A stretch of DNA of 64,000 nucleotides from an uncultured Bacteroidales bacterium (GTDB lineage: Bacteria > Bacteroidota > Bacteroidia > Bacteroidales > UBA932): the NCBI GenBank assembly GCA_944323825.1, contig CALUTY010000006.1, positions 1-64,000 of the forward strand, written 5' to 3'. The translations under genes were made by a program, and so were the position numbers. The notes beneath the pieces were generated by a model. The model saw nothing but the letters and a program-made list of their open reading frames with translations. It did no database searches and was not told where the DNA came from. Every line of letters begins with the position of its first letter. The first letter of the stretch is position 1. Of the stretch, positions 1-7,880 are shown piece by piece.

Positions 1-71
<71 letters not shown>

Positions 72-122
72 TGGAGCATCAACATCGGTTGCTCCTCTTA
101 TTGATGTCTTTCATTATTATAT

Positions 123-196
123 AGTCCTGTAGCTCAGTTGGTTAGAGCACCACACTGATAATGTGGGGGTCAGCAGTTCAAGTCTGCTCAGGACTA
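123..196 (+). tRNA. tRNA-Ile (anticodon GAT)
   Basis: A full cloverleaf can be folded. The acceptor stem AGTCCTG (123-129) pairs with CAGGACT (189-195), with discriminator A196. The anticodon stem CCACA/TGTGG encloses loop CTGATAA with anticodon GAT at 157-159. D-loop (AGCTCAGTTGGTTAGAGC) and T-loop (GTTCAAGTC) signatures are present. CCA is not encoded. This is the usual 16S-23S spacer tRNA. Confidence 0.97.
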
Positions 197-199
197 CAT

Positions 200-276
200 G
201 GGGGTATAGCTCAGTTGGCTAGAGCACCTGCTTTGCAAGCAGGGGGTCGTCGGTTCGACTCCGTCTACCTCCACCA
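200..276 (+). tRNA. tRNA-Ala (anticodon TGC)
   Basis: The acceptor stem GGGGGTA (200-206) pairs with TACCTCC (266-272), with discriminator A273. Unlike the neighbouring tRNA-Ile, the 3' CCA is encoded (274-276). The anticodon stem CCTGC/GCAGG encloses anticodon TGC at 234-236. It lies 3 nt after tRNA-Ile, the classic Ile-Ala spacer pair of an rRNA operon. Confidence 0.97.
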
Positions 277-282
277 TCATTC

Positions 283-312
283 AGGCAGTCACATCAAAGT
301 GGCTGCCTTTTT
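283..312 (+). terminator. Rho-independent terminator ending the rRNA/tRNA transcript
   Basis: AGGCAGTCAC (283-292) pairs with GTGGCTGCCT (299-308) through ten positions with one G-T wobble, a 6-nt loop, and a run of T at 308-312. It starts 7 nt after the tRNA-Ala CCA, so the transcript appears to stop here rather than continue into 23S rRNA. Confidence 0.85.
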
Positions 313-337
313 GTTTTTCTTGAATAAGAAAGAAGTC

Positions 338-384
338 TTAATTGTCAATCTTGGGTATAAGCATAATCCTGCTGTTTTTCCAAT
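338..384 (-). repeat. Relic of the 5' end and leader of a DUF4143 ATPase gene
   Basis: Positions 341-384 match 51026-51069 at 40 of 44 bases. That second site is the start codon region and leader of the AAA_14/DUF4143 gene on the minus strand. Here the minus strand reads ATG (364-362) then Leu-Ile-Pro-Lys-Ile-Asp-Asn and a stop (340-338), so only eight codons survive. The leader motif TGGAAAAACAGC is also kept. I infer a decayed paralogue whose body was lost beside the rRNA terminator. Confidence 0.6.
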
Positions 385-411
385 CAGTGCTGCAAATGTT
401 TGCTTTTTCGT

Positions 412-445
412 TTTGCTGCAATCATAGGAAAAAATTGTATGTTTG
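412..445 (+). promoter_or_regulatory. Bacteroidota-type promoter for the XylR-like regulator
   Basis: TTTG (412-415) and TATGTTTG (438-445) resemble the Bacteroidota -33/-7 pattern TTTG...TAnnTTTG, though the 22-nt spacer is slightly long. A transcript from about 450 would place the start codon at 469, which supports that start over upstream alternatives. Confidence 0.5.
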
Positions 446-468
446 CAGCGCTAAAAAGTATTTCTGAG

Positions 469-1638
469 ATGGCGCGTATAATATTGATGACAGATTTTTC
501 AGAGGCATATGCAAGGGATATGCTTCTTGGAATAGCACGTTATGCGCATGATGTGGGTGAAGCATGGAGCCTTTGCCGCCTGCCTTTGTCCATAAGGGAC
601 AAATATGGGGTGGGAGCGGTTGTAGACTATGCATGCAGGATGCAGGCAGATGCGGTAATAGGACAGTTTTATGAAACGGACAATGTAAGCCTGTTCGCGT
701 CAAGGGGAATATTGGCCATCGCACAGGATTTCAGAAAAAGGTTCAAGGAGATACCCAATATTACCGGGGAGCATTATATGGCCGGGAAGATGTGCGGGGA
801 TTATTTTCTGAAGAAGGGATTCCGGCATTTTGCATTTTATGGAATCAGGGATGTAGTATTCTCTGATGAGCGTTATCTGGGGTTCAGAGAGACGGTGTCT
901 GTGGCAGGAAATACATTTTCGGCTCTGATAATGCCGCAGGTGAGCATGTGGAATTATGATTTTGACAAGATTGCCGGGTGGCTGCGTGAACTGCCGAAAC
1001 CGGTGGCTGTGATGGCATGTGATGACAATCAGGCATATTATATTACGGAAGTATGCCGGTGGATGAGTGTAAATGAGGGTTATGGTCAGACCAATATCCC
1101 TGAGGCAGTCGCCGTTATCGGCGTAGATAATGACGAGACAATCTGCCGGCTTTCTTCTCCTACCCTTTCTTCTCTCGGGCAGGATGCGGAAAGAGGTGGA
1201 TATGAAGTGGCAAAGCTTATTGACGATGCCATCCGGTTTCCCGGAAAGAAGCTGGACGATGTTGTGGTGCACCCTACGCATATCTATACACGCCAGTCGT
1301 CAGATATTTTTGTGAATGATGATCCTTATATAGCTGATGTGCTGAAGTTTATTCATGAAAGGATAGGGCAGAAAATTTCCGTGGATGACATTGTCAGGGA
1401 AGTGCCGCTTTCGAGGAGATTGCTTGAAGTCCGCTTCAAACATACGATGGGAACATCTATCTATGATTATATCCTGCAGATACGCATTCAGAAAATATCG
1501 GAGCTGCTGAGTGACGGGATGACAGTGTCAGAAGCTGCCTCTGAGCTTGGAATCATTGATGTAAAGAACCTTTCACGGGCTTTCAGAAAAATAAAGGGCA
1601 TGACGCCGTCTGCCTATAGGGAAAAGAAATTGAAATGA
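469..1638 (+). CDS. XylR-like AraC-family transcriptional regulator
   Basis: This 389-residue protein combines an N-terminal LacI/periplasmic-binding-protein-like sensor domain (about residues 1-280) with a C-terminal AraC-type double helix-turn-helix (about 290-389). The sensor contains the LacI-type run AVAVIGVDNDETICRLSSP, where an Asp normally contacts sugar. The second HTH contains VSEAASELGI and ends with MTPSAYR, typical of AraC proteins. Order and length match E. coli XylR (about 390 residues). I chose the ATG at 469 because a TAnnTTTG box lies 24 nt upstream and the sensor fold begins at ARIILMTD. It precedes and faces the same way as the glycan operon from 1772, so it is the likely regulator, with a sugar ligand. 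The ligand cannot be read from the sequence. Confidence 0.88.
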   Translation: MARIILMTDFSEAYARDMLLGIARYAHDVGEAWSLCRLPLSIRDKYGVGAVVDYACRMQADAVIGQFYETDNVSLFASRGILAIAQDFRKRFKEIPNITGEHYMAGKMCGDYFLKKGFRHFAFYGIRDVVFSDERYLGFRETVSVAGNTFSALIMPQVSMWNYDFDKIAGWLRELPKPVAVMACDDNQAYYITEVCRWMSVNEGYGQTNIPEAVAVIGVDNDETICRLSSPTLSSLGQDAERGGYEVAKLIDDAIRFPGKKLDDVVVHPTHIYTRQSSDIFVNDDPYIADVLKFIHERIGQKISVDDIVREVPLSRRLLEVRFKHTMGTSIYDYILQIRIQKISELLSDGMTVSEAASELGIIDVKNLSRAFRKIKGMTPSAYREKKLK

Positions 1639-1701
1639 TATAATTGCGCGATATGAGGAGATAAAAGCGCAAATTACTCCGCAAAAGATATGTTTCTTTC
1701 A

Positions 1702-1709
1702 TAAATTTG
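1702..1709 (+). promoter_or_regulatory. Putative -7 box before the GH92 operon
   Basis: TAAATTTG matches the Bacteroidota -7 consensus TAnnTTTG and would start transcription near 1716, leaving a leader of about 55 nt before the ATG at 1772. No convincing -33 TTTG is at the right distance, so activation by the upstream regulator is possible. Confidence 0.45.
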
Positions 1710-1771
1710 TCAGAAAGGATGGAAGCCGGATACAATGGCCTCCAGCAAGAATGACCATATAACACTGAAAC

Positions 1772-4654
1772 ATGAAGCGTATATTCATTTTGTCTGTTGT
1801 TGCCGCATTATTCTGCGGATGTTCCCGGCAGGCCAGTCCGGTTGAATATGTGGATCCGATGATCGGTACAGGTTTTCATGGACATACATATCCAGGTGCA
1901 TCAGTCCCATACGGGATGGTGCAGTTGAGTCCGGACACCAGGACAGAAGGGTGGGATGCATGTTCAGGATATCACTATGACGATAAGGAGATAATAGGAT
2001 TTTCACATACTCATTTGAGCGGAACCGGATGTGCGGACCTGTTGGACATCTTGGTTACACCTTCCGGCCGCCGTCCGGAGATTCGTGACAGTCTTGCAGT
2101 AATTGAACCGCATCCGTTTTCCCATGATGGGGAGCATGCCTCATGCGGCTATTATTCTGTTGATTTCACCAAGGAAGGAATATTCGTCGAACTGACTGCC
2201 ACATCCCGTACCGGAGTTCACAGATACACATTCAACAAGGCCGGAGACCGCTGTCTGCTCATTGACCTGAATCATGTCACATCAGGAGAAAAGATTGATC
2301 AGTGTAGTCTGGAAGTCCTTCCGGCAGGGGAAATTTCCGGAATGAGACTGACCGGCGGATGGGTGGCTGACCATCATGTGTATTTCAATGCAAGGTTTTC
2401 AGAACCGTTTTCGGATGTTGAGGTATTGTCCGGTTCACAGGCGTTGCTGACTTTCCCTTCCGATGTGAAAAGCATTACAATGGCTGTCGGAATTTCATCG
2501 GTGAGCAGCGGGAATGCAAGGGAAAACAGTATGAAAGAAGTGCCGCAACTGGATTTTGACCTTGTACGTGACAAGGCGGAGTCATTGTGGAGTTCAGCTT
2601 TGGATGACATCGTTGTCAAAGGCGGGACAAAGGATGAAAGGATAAATTTTTATACGGCAAGATATCATGCCATGCTTGTCCCCAACATCATGAATGATGT
2701 GAATGGCCAGTATCGCAGAAATGACGGTACGATTGCCTCGGTTCCTGACGGAATGTCGTATTATTCCACACTTTCGCTTTGGGACACTTTCAGGGCATGG
2801 CATCCTTTGCAGACCTTGATGGACACGACGCTGGTGAAGGATATCATATTCAGTATGCTTGACATGTATGATTGTACAGGGGAACTTCCGATATGGCCCC
2901 TTGCATCCGGGGAAACAGGCACCATGATAGGGTATCATGCTGTTTCGGTCATAGCTGACGCCTATTTGAACGGGATACGCGGCTTTGATGCGGGAAAGGC
3001 CCTTGAAGCAATGATGAGGTCTTCTGACATCAACGGGAAGGGCTCGGACAAATACCTTGAATATGGTTATGTGCCGTCTGATCTCAAAAGGGAGTCAGTG
3101 TCGCTTACTCTTGAATATGCTTATGATGACTGGACTATAGCGAGAATGGCGGAGGCCATGGGTAAAATGGAAATCGCTGAAAAATATTACCGGCGTGCCG
3201 CCAATTATATGAATGTATATGACGGGAGTACCGGATTTTTCCGGGGAAGAAATACGGACGGCAGCTGGACCAGGCCGTTTGAACCGTTTTCAACCGGAAG
3301 GGACTATACGGAGGCTACGCCGTGGCATTACCGTTTCTTTGTGCCGCATGATGTGAATGGGATGATGCAGCTGTTCGGAGGGAAAGAGCTTTTTGTGAAA
3401 GCTTTGGATGATCTTTTCTCTGTTGAGTCTGAAGATCTTCAGCTTGACCTTGACGATGTCACCGGTCTGAAGGGACAATATGCTCATGGTAATGAGCCGA
3501 GCCATCACATGGCATATCTCTACAGTTATGCAGGGATGCCGTGGCGTACCCAGGAACTTACCAGAGAACTTCTTGATGAGATGTATGACATTTCTCCGGA
3601 AGGTATTGTCGGGAACGAAGACTGCGGACAGATGTCGGCATGGTATATATTCTCTTCCGCCGGATTTTACCCTGTCTGTCCGGCATCCGGACAGTTTGTC
3701 CTGACATGTCCGCAGTTTGATGAAATGCAGATTGCCCTTGCCAGCGGAAAGACACTGAGGATTACGGCGGACAATCCGCAGAAAAACCGGCATGTGTCCA
3801 GTGTTATCCTTAACGGGCAGCCGCTTGATGCCGCATATATTACATACGGGCAGCTGATGCAGGGCGGAGAACTGCATTTTGTGCTTACTGACAAACCTGC
3901 ATATTATGGTGTCCCGTCGCGTCTTCCGTATTCAATGACTGCAGGGGAGGCCGTTTCCATGCCATATACGGCTTCGCAGGTGTATCTTTTTGAAGGTGAT
4001 TTGGATCTGGACCTCGGAACATCTACTCCCGGAGCAGTGATAAGGTACACTCTGGACGGAAGTGAGCCTGATGAACATTCTGCCTTGTATGAAGGCCCTG
4101 TCAGGATAACCCGCTCCGGCGTCATCAAGGCGAAGGCGTTCAAGGAGGGCCTTGCCCCGAGTCCGGCTCTTGTCCTCAAGGCGGTAAAGGCCGATTACAT
4201 CAGAGCTGCGAAGAGTGCTCCCGACGAGACCATGCGTCATGGGGTGGCGTATTCGTTGCATGAAGGAAAATTCTGCGATGCAGATGCCGTGGCTGCTACG
4301 AGGCCGGCAGATGCAGGAGTGATGCCGGTCCCGTCGATAACCTCGGCCCCGTACGAGGATCATTATGGCTATGTGTTCAGCGGATTTGTTGACATTCCGG
4401 AGCGTGGCGTGTGGGAATTCATGACCAAGAGTGATGACGGCAGCATATTGTATATTGACGGAAAGAAGGTAGTGGACAACGACGGTTCCCATGCCGCCGT
4501 ATCAGCCACAGGACGCATTGCTCTGGACAAGGGTCTTCATCCTTTCCGTCTGCTTTACTTTGAAGATTATGAAGGGCAGGAACTGTCGTGGAGATGGAAG
4601 GCTCCGGGAGAAAATACCTTCTCTGATATTCCTGAAGACAGATTGTACCATTGA
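1772..4654 (+). CDS. GH92 alpha-mannosidase lipoprotein with CHB_HEX_C and PA14 domains
   Basis: The 960-residue protein starts with a lipoprotein signal (lipobox ending FCGC), so it is probably anchored to the outer membrane or periplasmic. Residues about 24-720 form a GH92 Ca2+-dependent exo-alpha-mannosidase. It opens with VDPMIGTGFHGHTYPGASVPYG and carries HGNEPSHH near residue 572 (the Glu expected as general acid) and NEDCGQMSAW near 614. Residues about 740-803 resemble the chitobiase/hexosaminidase C-terminal domain (RYTLDGSEP), and 820-955 a PA14 carbohydrate-binding domain (SDDGSILYIDG). Simple GH92 enzymes are about 740 residues, so the tail is an added binding module. It heads an operon with a phosphatase, GH63-like, ROK and GH20 genes; the next start is 15 nt downstream. 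Linkage specificity is not predictable. Confidence 0.93.
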   Translation: MKRIFILSVVAALFCGCSRQASPVEYVDPMIGTGFHGHTYPGASVPYGMVQLSPDTRTEGWDACSGYHYDDKEIIGFSHTHLSGTGCADLLDILVTPSGRRPEIRDSLAVIEPHPFSHDGEHASCGYYSVDFTKEGIFVELTATSRTGVHRYTFNKAGDRCLLIDLNHVTSGEKIDQCSLEVLPAGEISGMRLTGGWVADHHVYFNARFSEPFSDVEVLSGSQALLTFPSDVKSITMAVGISSVSSGNARENSMKEVPQLDFDLVRDKAESLWSSALDDIVVKGGTKDERINFYTARYHAMLVPNIMNDVNGQYRRNDGTIASVPDGMSYYSTLSLWDTFRAWHPLQTLMDTTLVKDIIFSMLDMYDCTGELPIWPLASGETGTMIGYHAVSVIADAYLNGIRGFDAGKALEAMMRSSDINGKGSDKYLEYGYVPSDLKRESVSLTLEYAYDDWTIARMAEAMGKMEIAEKYYRRAANYMNVYDGSTGFFRGRNTDGSWTRPFEPFSTGRDYTEATPWHYRFFVPHDVNGMMQLFGGKELFVKALDDLFSVESEDLQLDLDDVTGLKGQYAHGNEPSHHMAYLYSYAGMPWRTQELTRELLDEMYDISPEGIVGNEDCGQMSAWYIFSSAGFYPVCPASGQFVLTCPQFDEMQIALASGKTLRITADNPQKNRHVSSVILNGQPLDAAYITYGQLMQGGELHFVLTDKPAYYGVPSRLPYSMTAGEAVSMPYTASQVYLFEGDLDLDLGTSTPGAVIRYTLDGSEPDEHSALYEGPVRITRSGVIKAKAFKEGLAPSPALVLKAVKADYIRAAKSAPDETMRHGVAYSLHEGKFCDADAVAATRPADAGVMPVPSITSAPYEDHYGYVFSGFVDIPERGVWEFMTKSDDGSILYIDGKKVVDNDGSHAAVSATGRIALDKGLHPFRLLYFEDYEGQELSWRWKAPGENTFSDIPEDRLYH

Positions 4655-4669
4655 TTAAAACATATTGTC

Positions 4670-5617
4670 ATGAAATGTATATTCAAGACCGGCCTCGCCT
4701 TGTTGTTGGCATTAGCCGGCATTGCCGCAGCGGCTCAGTCGCCTGTGATGATTCATTCCCATAATGATTATCGTCAGACGGCTCCGTTTTGGGAGGCGTA
4801 TTCCCAAAAGGTTCATTCAATTGAAGCTGATGTTTTTCTGAAGGGAGGAGAACTCCTTGTCGGACATGACCGGGAGGAACTGTCTGAAGACATGACATTC
4901 AGGTCTTTGTATGTGGAGCCGCTTGTCACTCTTTTCAGCCGTAACGGCGGTCGTGCGTGGAAAGATTCTGACCAGGTGCTCCAGCTGATGGTGGAGCTGA
5001 AGTCGGCGGGTTCCCCCACTCTTGATGCCGTTGTGAAGCTCCTTTCCGAATGGCCGGATGTCTTTGACCCTTCTGTAAATGAAAATGCCGTGAGGGTGGT
5101 GATTACAGGCAATGTGCCTGCACCTTCGGCGTTTGACAAATATCCGGAATTCATAAGCTTTGACGGATCTTTTGCCTTTGAGTATACTTCAGGGCAGCTT
5201 GAAAGGGTGGCTCTCATAAGTGCCAATTTTGCCGGTTATTCACAATGGAACGGGAAAGGGTCCATAATTCCGGAGGAGGCGGTTCTGATAGCCGAAGCTG
5301 TGGAGAAAGCCCATGTCATGGGAAAGCCGGTCCGTTTCTGGAATGCCCCTGAAGGGGTGACTGTCTATTATACCTTCTATGACATGGGTATTGATTACAT
5401 AAATTCTGACCATCCTGAGGCCTGTGCAACATTTTTCTCTGACTTCGGCAACAAGAATTTCATGATAGGGACAGCCGGTACAAGGAATGAAGGGGTTACC
5501 GGGACAAAGAAGCTCGACAAGACGACCAGAGACTTTGCCGGATTCCGGAATGAAAAGCTGCAGCTTTCAAAAAAGATTATGATTATCCGCAAAAATACCC
5601 CCCAAGGGCTAATATAA
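4670..5617 (+). CDS. GDPD/PI-PLC-like domain, 5' part of a gene split by a transposon
   Basis: A Sec signal peptide (to about residue 22, AAAQ) is followed by a phosphodiesterase domain of the GDPD/PI-PLC superfamily. It contains HSHNDY near residue 25, SIEADVFL, and GHDREEL, which give the His, Glu and Asp residues of that fold. Residues 1-303 are native. The last 12 residues after LQLSKKI are encoded by the left end of the inserted element (from 5579), and translation stops at 5617. The missing alkaline phosphatase half resumes in frame at 13174. Joined, they make a 643-residue GDPD-alkaline phosphatase fusion of a kind I recall from Bacteroides. The truncated product keeps its secretion signal and may still be made, but without the phosphatase. 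Confidence 0.85.
   Translation: MKCIFKTGLALLLALAGIAAAAQSPVMIHSHNDYRQTAPFWEAYSQKVHSIEADVFLKGGELLVGHDREELSEDMTFRSLYVEPLVTLFSRNGGRAWKDSDQVLQLMVELKSAGSPTLDAVVKLLSEWPDVFDPSVNENAVRVVITGNVPAPSAFDKYPEFISFDGSFAFEYTSGQLERVALISANFAGYSQWNGKGSIIPEEAVLIAEAVEKAHVMGKPVRFWNAPEGVTVYYTFYDMGIDYINSDHPEACATFFSDFGNKNFMIGTAGTRNEGVTGTKKLDKTTRDFAGFRNEKLQLSKKIMIIRKNTPQGLI
5570..5578 (+). repeat. Target-site duplication, left copy
   Basis: AAAAAGATT directly precedes the left inverted repeat of the 7.6-kb element, and the identical 9 bp lies at 13165-13173. One copy belongs to the interrupted gene (codons for Lys-Lys-Ile). The base before it is A here but T at the right, so a 10-bp duplication with one change is also possible. 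Confidence 0.85.
5579..5601 (+). repeat. Left terminal inverted repeat of the transposon
   Basis: The 23 bp begin ATGATTATCCGC and end ATACCCC. They are the exact reverse complement of 13141-13163. The repeat encodes part of the foreign tail added to the interrupted GDPD-like protein. Confidence 0.88.
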
Positions 5618-5620
5618 AGA

Positions 5621-5656
5621 AAATCGCTGACAATTCCCAAGTTGTCAACGATTTTT
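5621..5656 (+). terminator. Terminator just inside the left end of the transposon
   Basis: AAATCGCTGACAA (5621-5633) pairs with TTGTCAACGATTT (5642-5654) with one mismatch, an 8-nt loop and T6 (5651-5656 region). It starts 4 nt after the stop of the truncated GDPD-like gene, so it would stop read-through from the host operon into the cargo and probably silences the downstream half of that operon. Confidence 0.75.
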
Positions 5657-5702
5657 TCTTTTATTGGAACATAATTTGCTGATGATTTGAAAAAATAACT
5701 TT

Positions 5703-6164
5703 ATGTATAAATCCGGATTAAAACATAAGGCATTAGAAGAGGTATTTTCTGAAGATTACGAATTTCTTAAAAATGAGTATAACCAAGAAATTAGGCACGA
5801 TAAGAATAAAATATTGTACTACAACAAGATGGCTCATTTATACTTTAGGGATGAGGATATCATAGAACTTCTCAAAGATGAAATCCGTAATGAAATGTGG
5901 TCATATGTAGTTTTTAAAATCCCTGATAAGAATAAAGACATTAATGAACTTAATGAAGTTTATTTTATCGTAGATATATTTCCTGTCCCAAGAACAGTCA
6001 ATCTTGAAGCAAAGGCATATTTGTATTTTTCACGACCAATATCAGATGAAGCAAAAATAAACCTACGAAGAATGCCTTTGTTTAGAGAAATTATAAAAAT
6101 GCTTATTCATATTGAGAAAACATATCCGGATGTGTTCTTATCAAATATGATAGATGCCCGATGA
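5703..6164 (+). CDS. Hypothetical protein, AT-rich cargo gene
   Basis: A 153-residue soluble protein, rich in Lys, Glu, Asn and Ile, with no signal peptide, membrane segment or motif I recognise. The codons are strongly AT-rich (many stretches about one quarter to one third G+C by eye), unlike the G+C-richer operon outside the element, which indicates transfer. Its 3' end overlaps the convergent gene at 6103-6351 by 62 bp. It is the first gene inside the left end of the transposon. Function unknown. Confidence 0.6.
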   Translation: MYKSGLKHKALEEVFSEDYEFLKNEYNQEIRHDKNKILYYNKMAHLYFRDEDIIELLKDEIRNEMWSYVVFKIPDKNKDINELNEVYFIVDIFPVPRTVNLEAKAYLYFSRPISDEAKINLRRMPLFREIIKMLIHIEKTYPDVFLSNMIDAR

Positions 6165-6351
6165 TTCTGTTTTTTCGATTTATTGTTCCCAAGTCTTCGG
6201 TCCATCCATACTCTACATCAAACGAATGAGAGGCAATACTTTCAGGAGAACCATAGTCCTTTTGTAGTTCCTCTGAGTTATAATATGCTTTATGGGCAGA
6301 TTTTATGCCTGCTTCAATTTCACCCCATGTTAGTTCTGATAATTGTTTCAT
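6103..6351 (-). CDS. Small hypothetical protein convergent with its neighbour
   Basis: An 82-residue protein with an acidic N-terminal helix (TWGEIEAGIKSAHKAYY) and no signal or membrane segment. It is unknown to me. Its last 20 codons overlap the 3' end of the convergent gene at 5703-6164. The overlap contains a near-palindrome around TCCGGA, so both proteins end with a similar Pro-Asp-(Val/Met)-Phe pattern from opposite strands. One of the two genes could be spurious, but both have reasonable composition. Confidence 0.5.
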   Translation of the reverse strand: MKQLSELTWGEIEAGIKSAHKAYYNSEELQKDYGSPESIASHSFDVEYGWTEDLGTINRKNRIIGHLSYLIRTHPDMFSQYE

Positions 6352-6441
6352 TGTAGTATGATTTTCCCTTAAAAAACGCCTAAGTGTCTAGATTGTAAAC
6401 ACTTTTTCTTGTTTGTACCGCAGTTTGGCACATTGTCTTAC

Positions 6442-6449
6442 TATCTTTG
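6442..6449 (+). promoter_or_regulatory. Putative -7 box before the transposase
   Basis: TATCTTTG followed by CATAC fits the Bacteroidota -7 pattern TAnnTTTG. It would give a leader of roughly 25 nt before the transposase ATG at 6480. Confidence 0.55.
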
Positions 6450-6479
6450 CATACAGAAACAGAGATATAACAAGAGACA

Positions 6480-7454
6480 ATGAAACTGCTTGATTTCAAT
6501 AAGTACTTTCCGGATGAGGAGACATGCAAGACAAAGTTCAGGGAACTGAGGCTGAGGCAGGGCATCGTCTGTCCTAAGTGCGGATGTACCCATCACTATT
6601 GGAAGGCTTCCAAGGAGCAGTTTCAGTGCGCCGACTGCGGACACAGGATTGGGCTGAGGGCCGGTACGGTGATGCATGGCTCCAAACTTCCTTTCCGCTA
6701 TTGGTTCATGGCCATGCACCTTCTCACCGCCACAAAGCAGACATTCTCCTCATGCGAGATACAGAGGCAGTTGGACCACAAGAGGTATCAGCCAATATGG
6801 GAGATGATGCACAAGCTGCGTTCCGTCATGGGCATCCGCGATGGGAGGTATGTCCTCAACGGCAGCATTGAGATTGACGAGGCTTTCTTCACCACGGAGA
6901 CCCCGAAGGAGAAGAAGGGACGGATACTGAAGGCAGGAGCAGGCAGCGAAAGAAAGGCGAAGGTTCTTGTCATGGCCGAGAGCAGGGATGTTGAGAACCC
7001 GAAGCCATATATGAAGCCGAAGAAAGTTGAATTCATGAAGATGCGTGTCATCCCCGACCTGAAGTCATCGACAATATCAGCATCCGTCAAAGTTGGGGTC
7101 AACTGTGAGAAAAGCGTTGCCGTCACTGATGCGAGCAAGTCACACTCCAAATTCTCAGAGATGTTCGACAAGCATATCTCACAGGTTGTTGAACCTAAGG
7201 ATATCGGGAAGGTTCTTCCGTGGGTCCATATCGCCATAGCCAATGCAAAGACAACCATTGCAGGCACATATCACGGTGTGAAGGCGGAGTATCTTCAGGA
7301 ATACCTCAATGAGTTCTGCTATAAGTTCAATCGCAGGTACTTCAAGGAAAACCTGTTTGACAGGCTTCTAATGGTAGCTGCCGAGAACAGAACACGGTTT
7401 ATCCATAGGATTTACAATAAAAATCTCCATTTCAATGCCATAAAAGCAGCATAA
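6480..7454 (+). CDS. IS1595 (ISXO2-like) family transposase
   Basis: The 324-residue protein has an N-terminal zinc ribbon (CPKCGC near residue 36 and CADCG near 56), then an ISXO2-like DDE-type catalytic domain. Candidate catalytic residues are the Asp in SIEIDEAFF (about residue 133) and the Asp in AVTDASKSH (about 217). The C-terminal block has NAKTTIAGTYHGVKAEYLQ and EFCYKFNRR, which match the family pattern around the third catalytic residue. Length is normal and the frame is intact, so it may be active. No inverted repeats lie close to the gene; the nearest outward-facing pair is at the ends of the 7.6-kb element. It is therefore the likely mover of the whole element. Confidence 0.93.
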   Translation: MKLLDFNKYFPDEETCKTKFRELRLRQGIVCPKCGCTHHYWKASKEQFQCADCGHRIGLRAGTVMHGSKLPFRYWFMAMHLLTATKQTFSSCEIQRQLDHKRYQPIWEMMHKLRSVMGIRDGRYVLNGSIEIDEAFFTTETPKEKKGRILKAGAGSERKAKVLVMAESRDVENPKPYMKPKKVEFMKMRVIPDLKSSTISASVKVGVNCEKSVAVTDASKSHSKFSEMFDKHISQVVEPKDIGKVLPWVHIAIANAKTTIAGTYHGVKAEYLQEYLNEFCYKFNRRYFKENLFDRLLMVAAENRTRFIHRIYNKNLHFNAIKAA

Positions 7455-7478
7455 GACTTTTATGTATGCCAATTTTGT

Positions 7479-7486
7479 TATCTTTG
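7479..7486 (+). promoter_or_regulatory. Putative -7 box before the HNH-like gene
   Basis: TATCTTTG fits TAnnTTTG and lies only 4 nt before the ATG at 7491. If used, transcription would start at about that codon, which favours the second in-frame ATG at 7512 as the real start. Confidence 0.55.
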
Positions 7487-7490
7487 CATT

Positions 7491-7880
7491 ATGGAAAAGA
7501 AAAGCATTGATATGACCTCTGTGCTACATAAGGGAGGAACAAAAGATTCAGAGCGAAAAAACGGCGAGACATGGATTAATTATTGGCAAAGAAAAATGGA
7601 GGAAAAATTAGGCTATACACTTAATATTCCTGATTATTGCTATTCTTGCAAAAAGACTCTTGCGCAAATTAAAAAGAACAATCCTAAATTAAAAACCGTT
7701 GAAATGGTTGGGGCACATGTATATGAGTGGATAATGATGTGTAGTTCAAATCCAATTAATTACATTGTTCCCACTTGCAACATATGCAATGATACATACC
7801 CGAACTCACAAGAGTCACCTCATGTATTTGATGTCCCCTCAGTCTACTTAATAGAGGCAAAAGAAAGTGACGATGATTAA
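7491..7880 (+). CDS. HNH-like zinc-fold protein (possible nuclease-related)
   Basis: A 129-residue soluble protein. It has a Cys pair (CYSC) near residue 50, then GAHVYEW (His near residue 75), and YIVPTCNICND (Cys pair near 95-98). The order Cys-x2-Cys, Gly-Ala-His-Val, Ile-Val-Pro-x-Cys-x2-Cys-Asn resembles zinc-stapled HNH-like folds. A catalytic Asp/His pair is not certain, so it may be an inactive or binding-only fold. ATG 7512 may be the true start, given the promoter box just upstream. It sits directly after the transposase and overlaps the 3' end of the convergent gene at 7877 by 4 bp. Confidence 0.6.
   Translation: MEKKSIDMTSVLHKGGTKDSERKNGETWINYWQRKMEEKLGYTLNIPDYCYSCKKTLAQIKKNNPKLKTVEMVGAHVYEWIMMCSSNPINYIVPTCNICNDTYPNSQESPHVFDVPSVYLIEAKESDDD

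Noticed and set aside
161..427. 88-codon frame across the tRNA genes
   Set aside because: It overlaps tRNA-Ile, tRNA-Ala and the terminator and is an artefact of structured RNA sequence.
6352..7490. A stand-alone IS with its own inverted repeats around the transposase
   Set aside because: I compared the 130 bp upstream with the 40 bp downstream of the transposase and found no convincing inverted repeat; the only good pair is at the ends of the 7.6-kb element.
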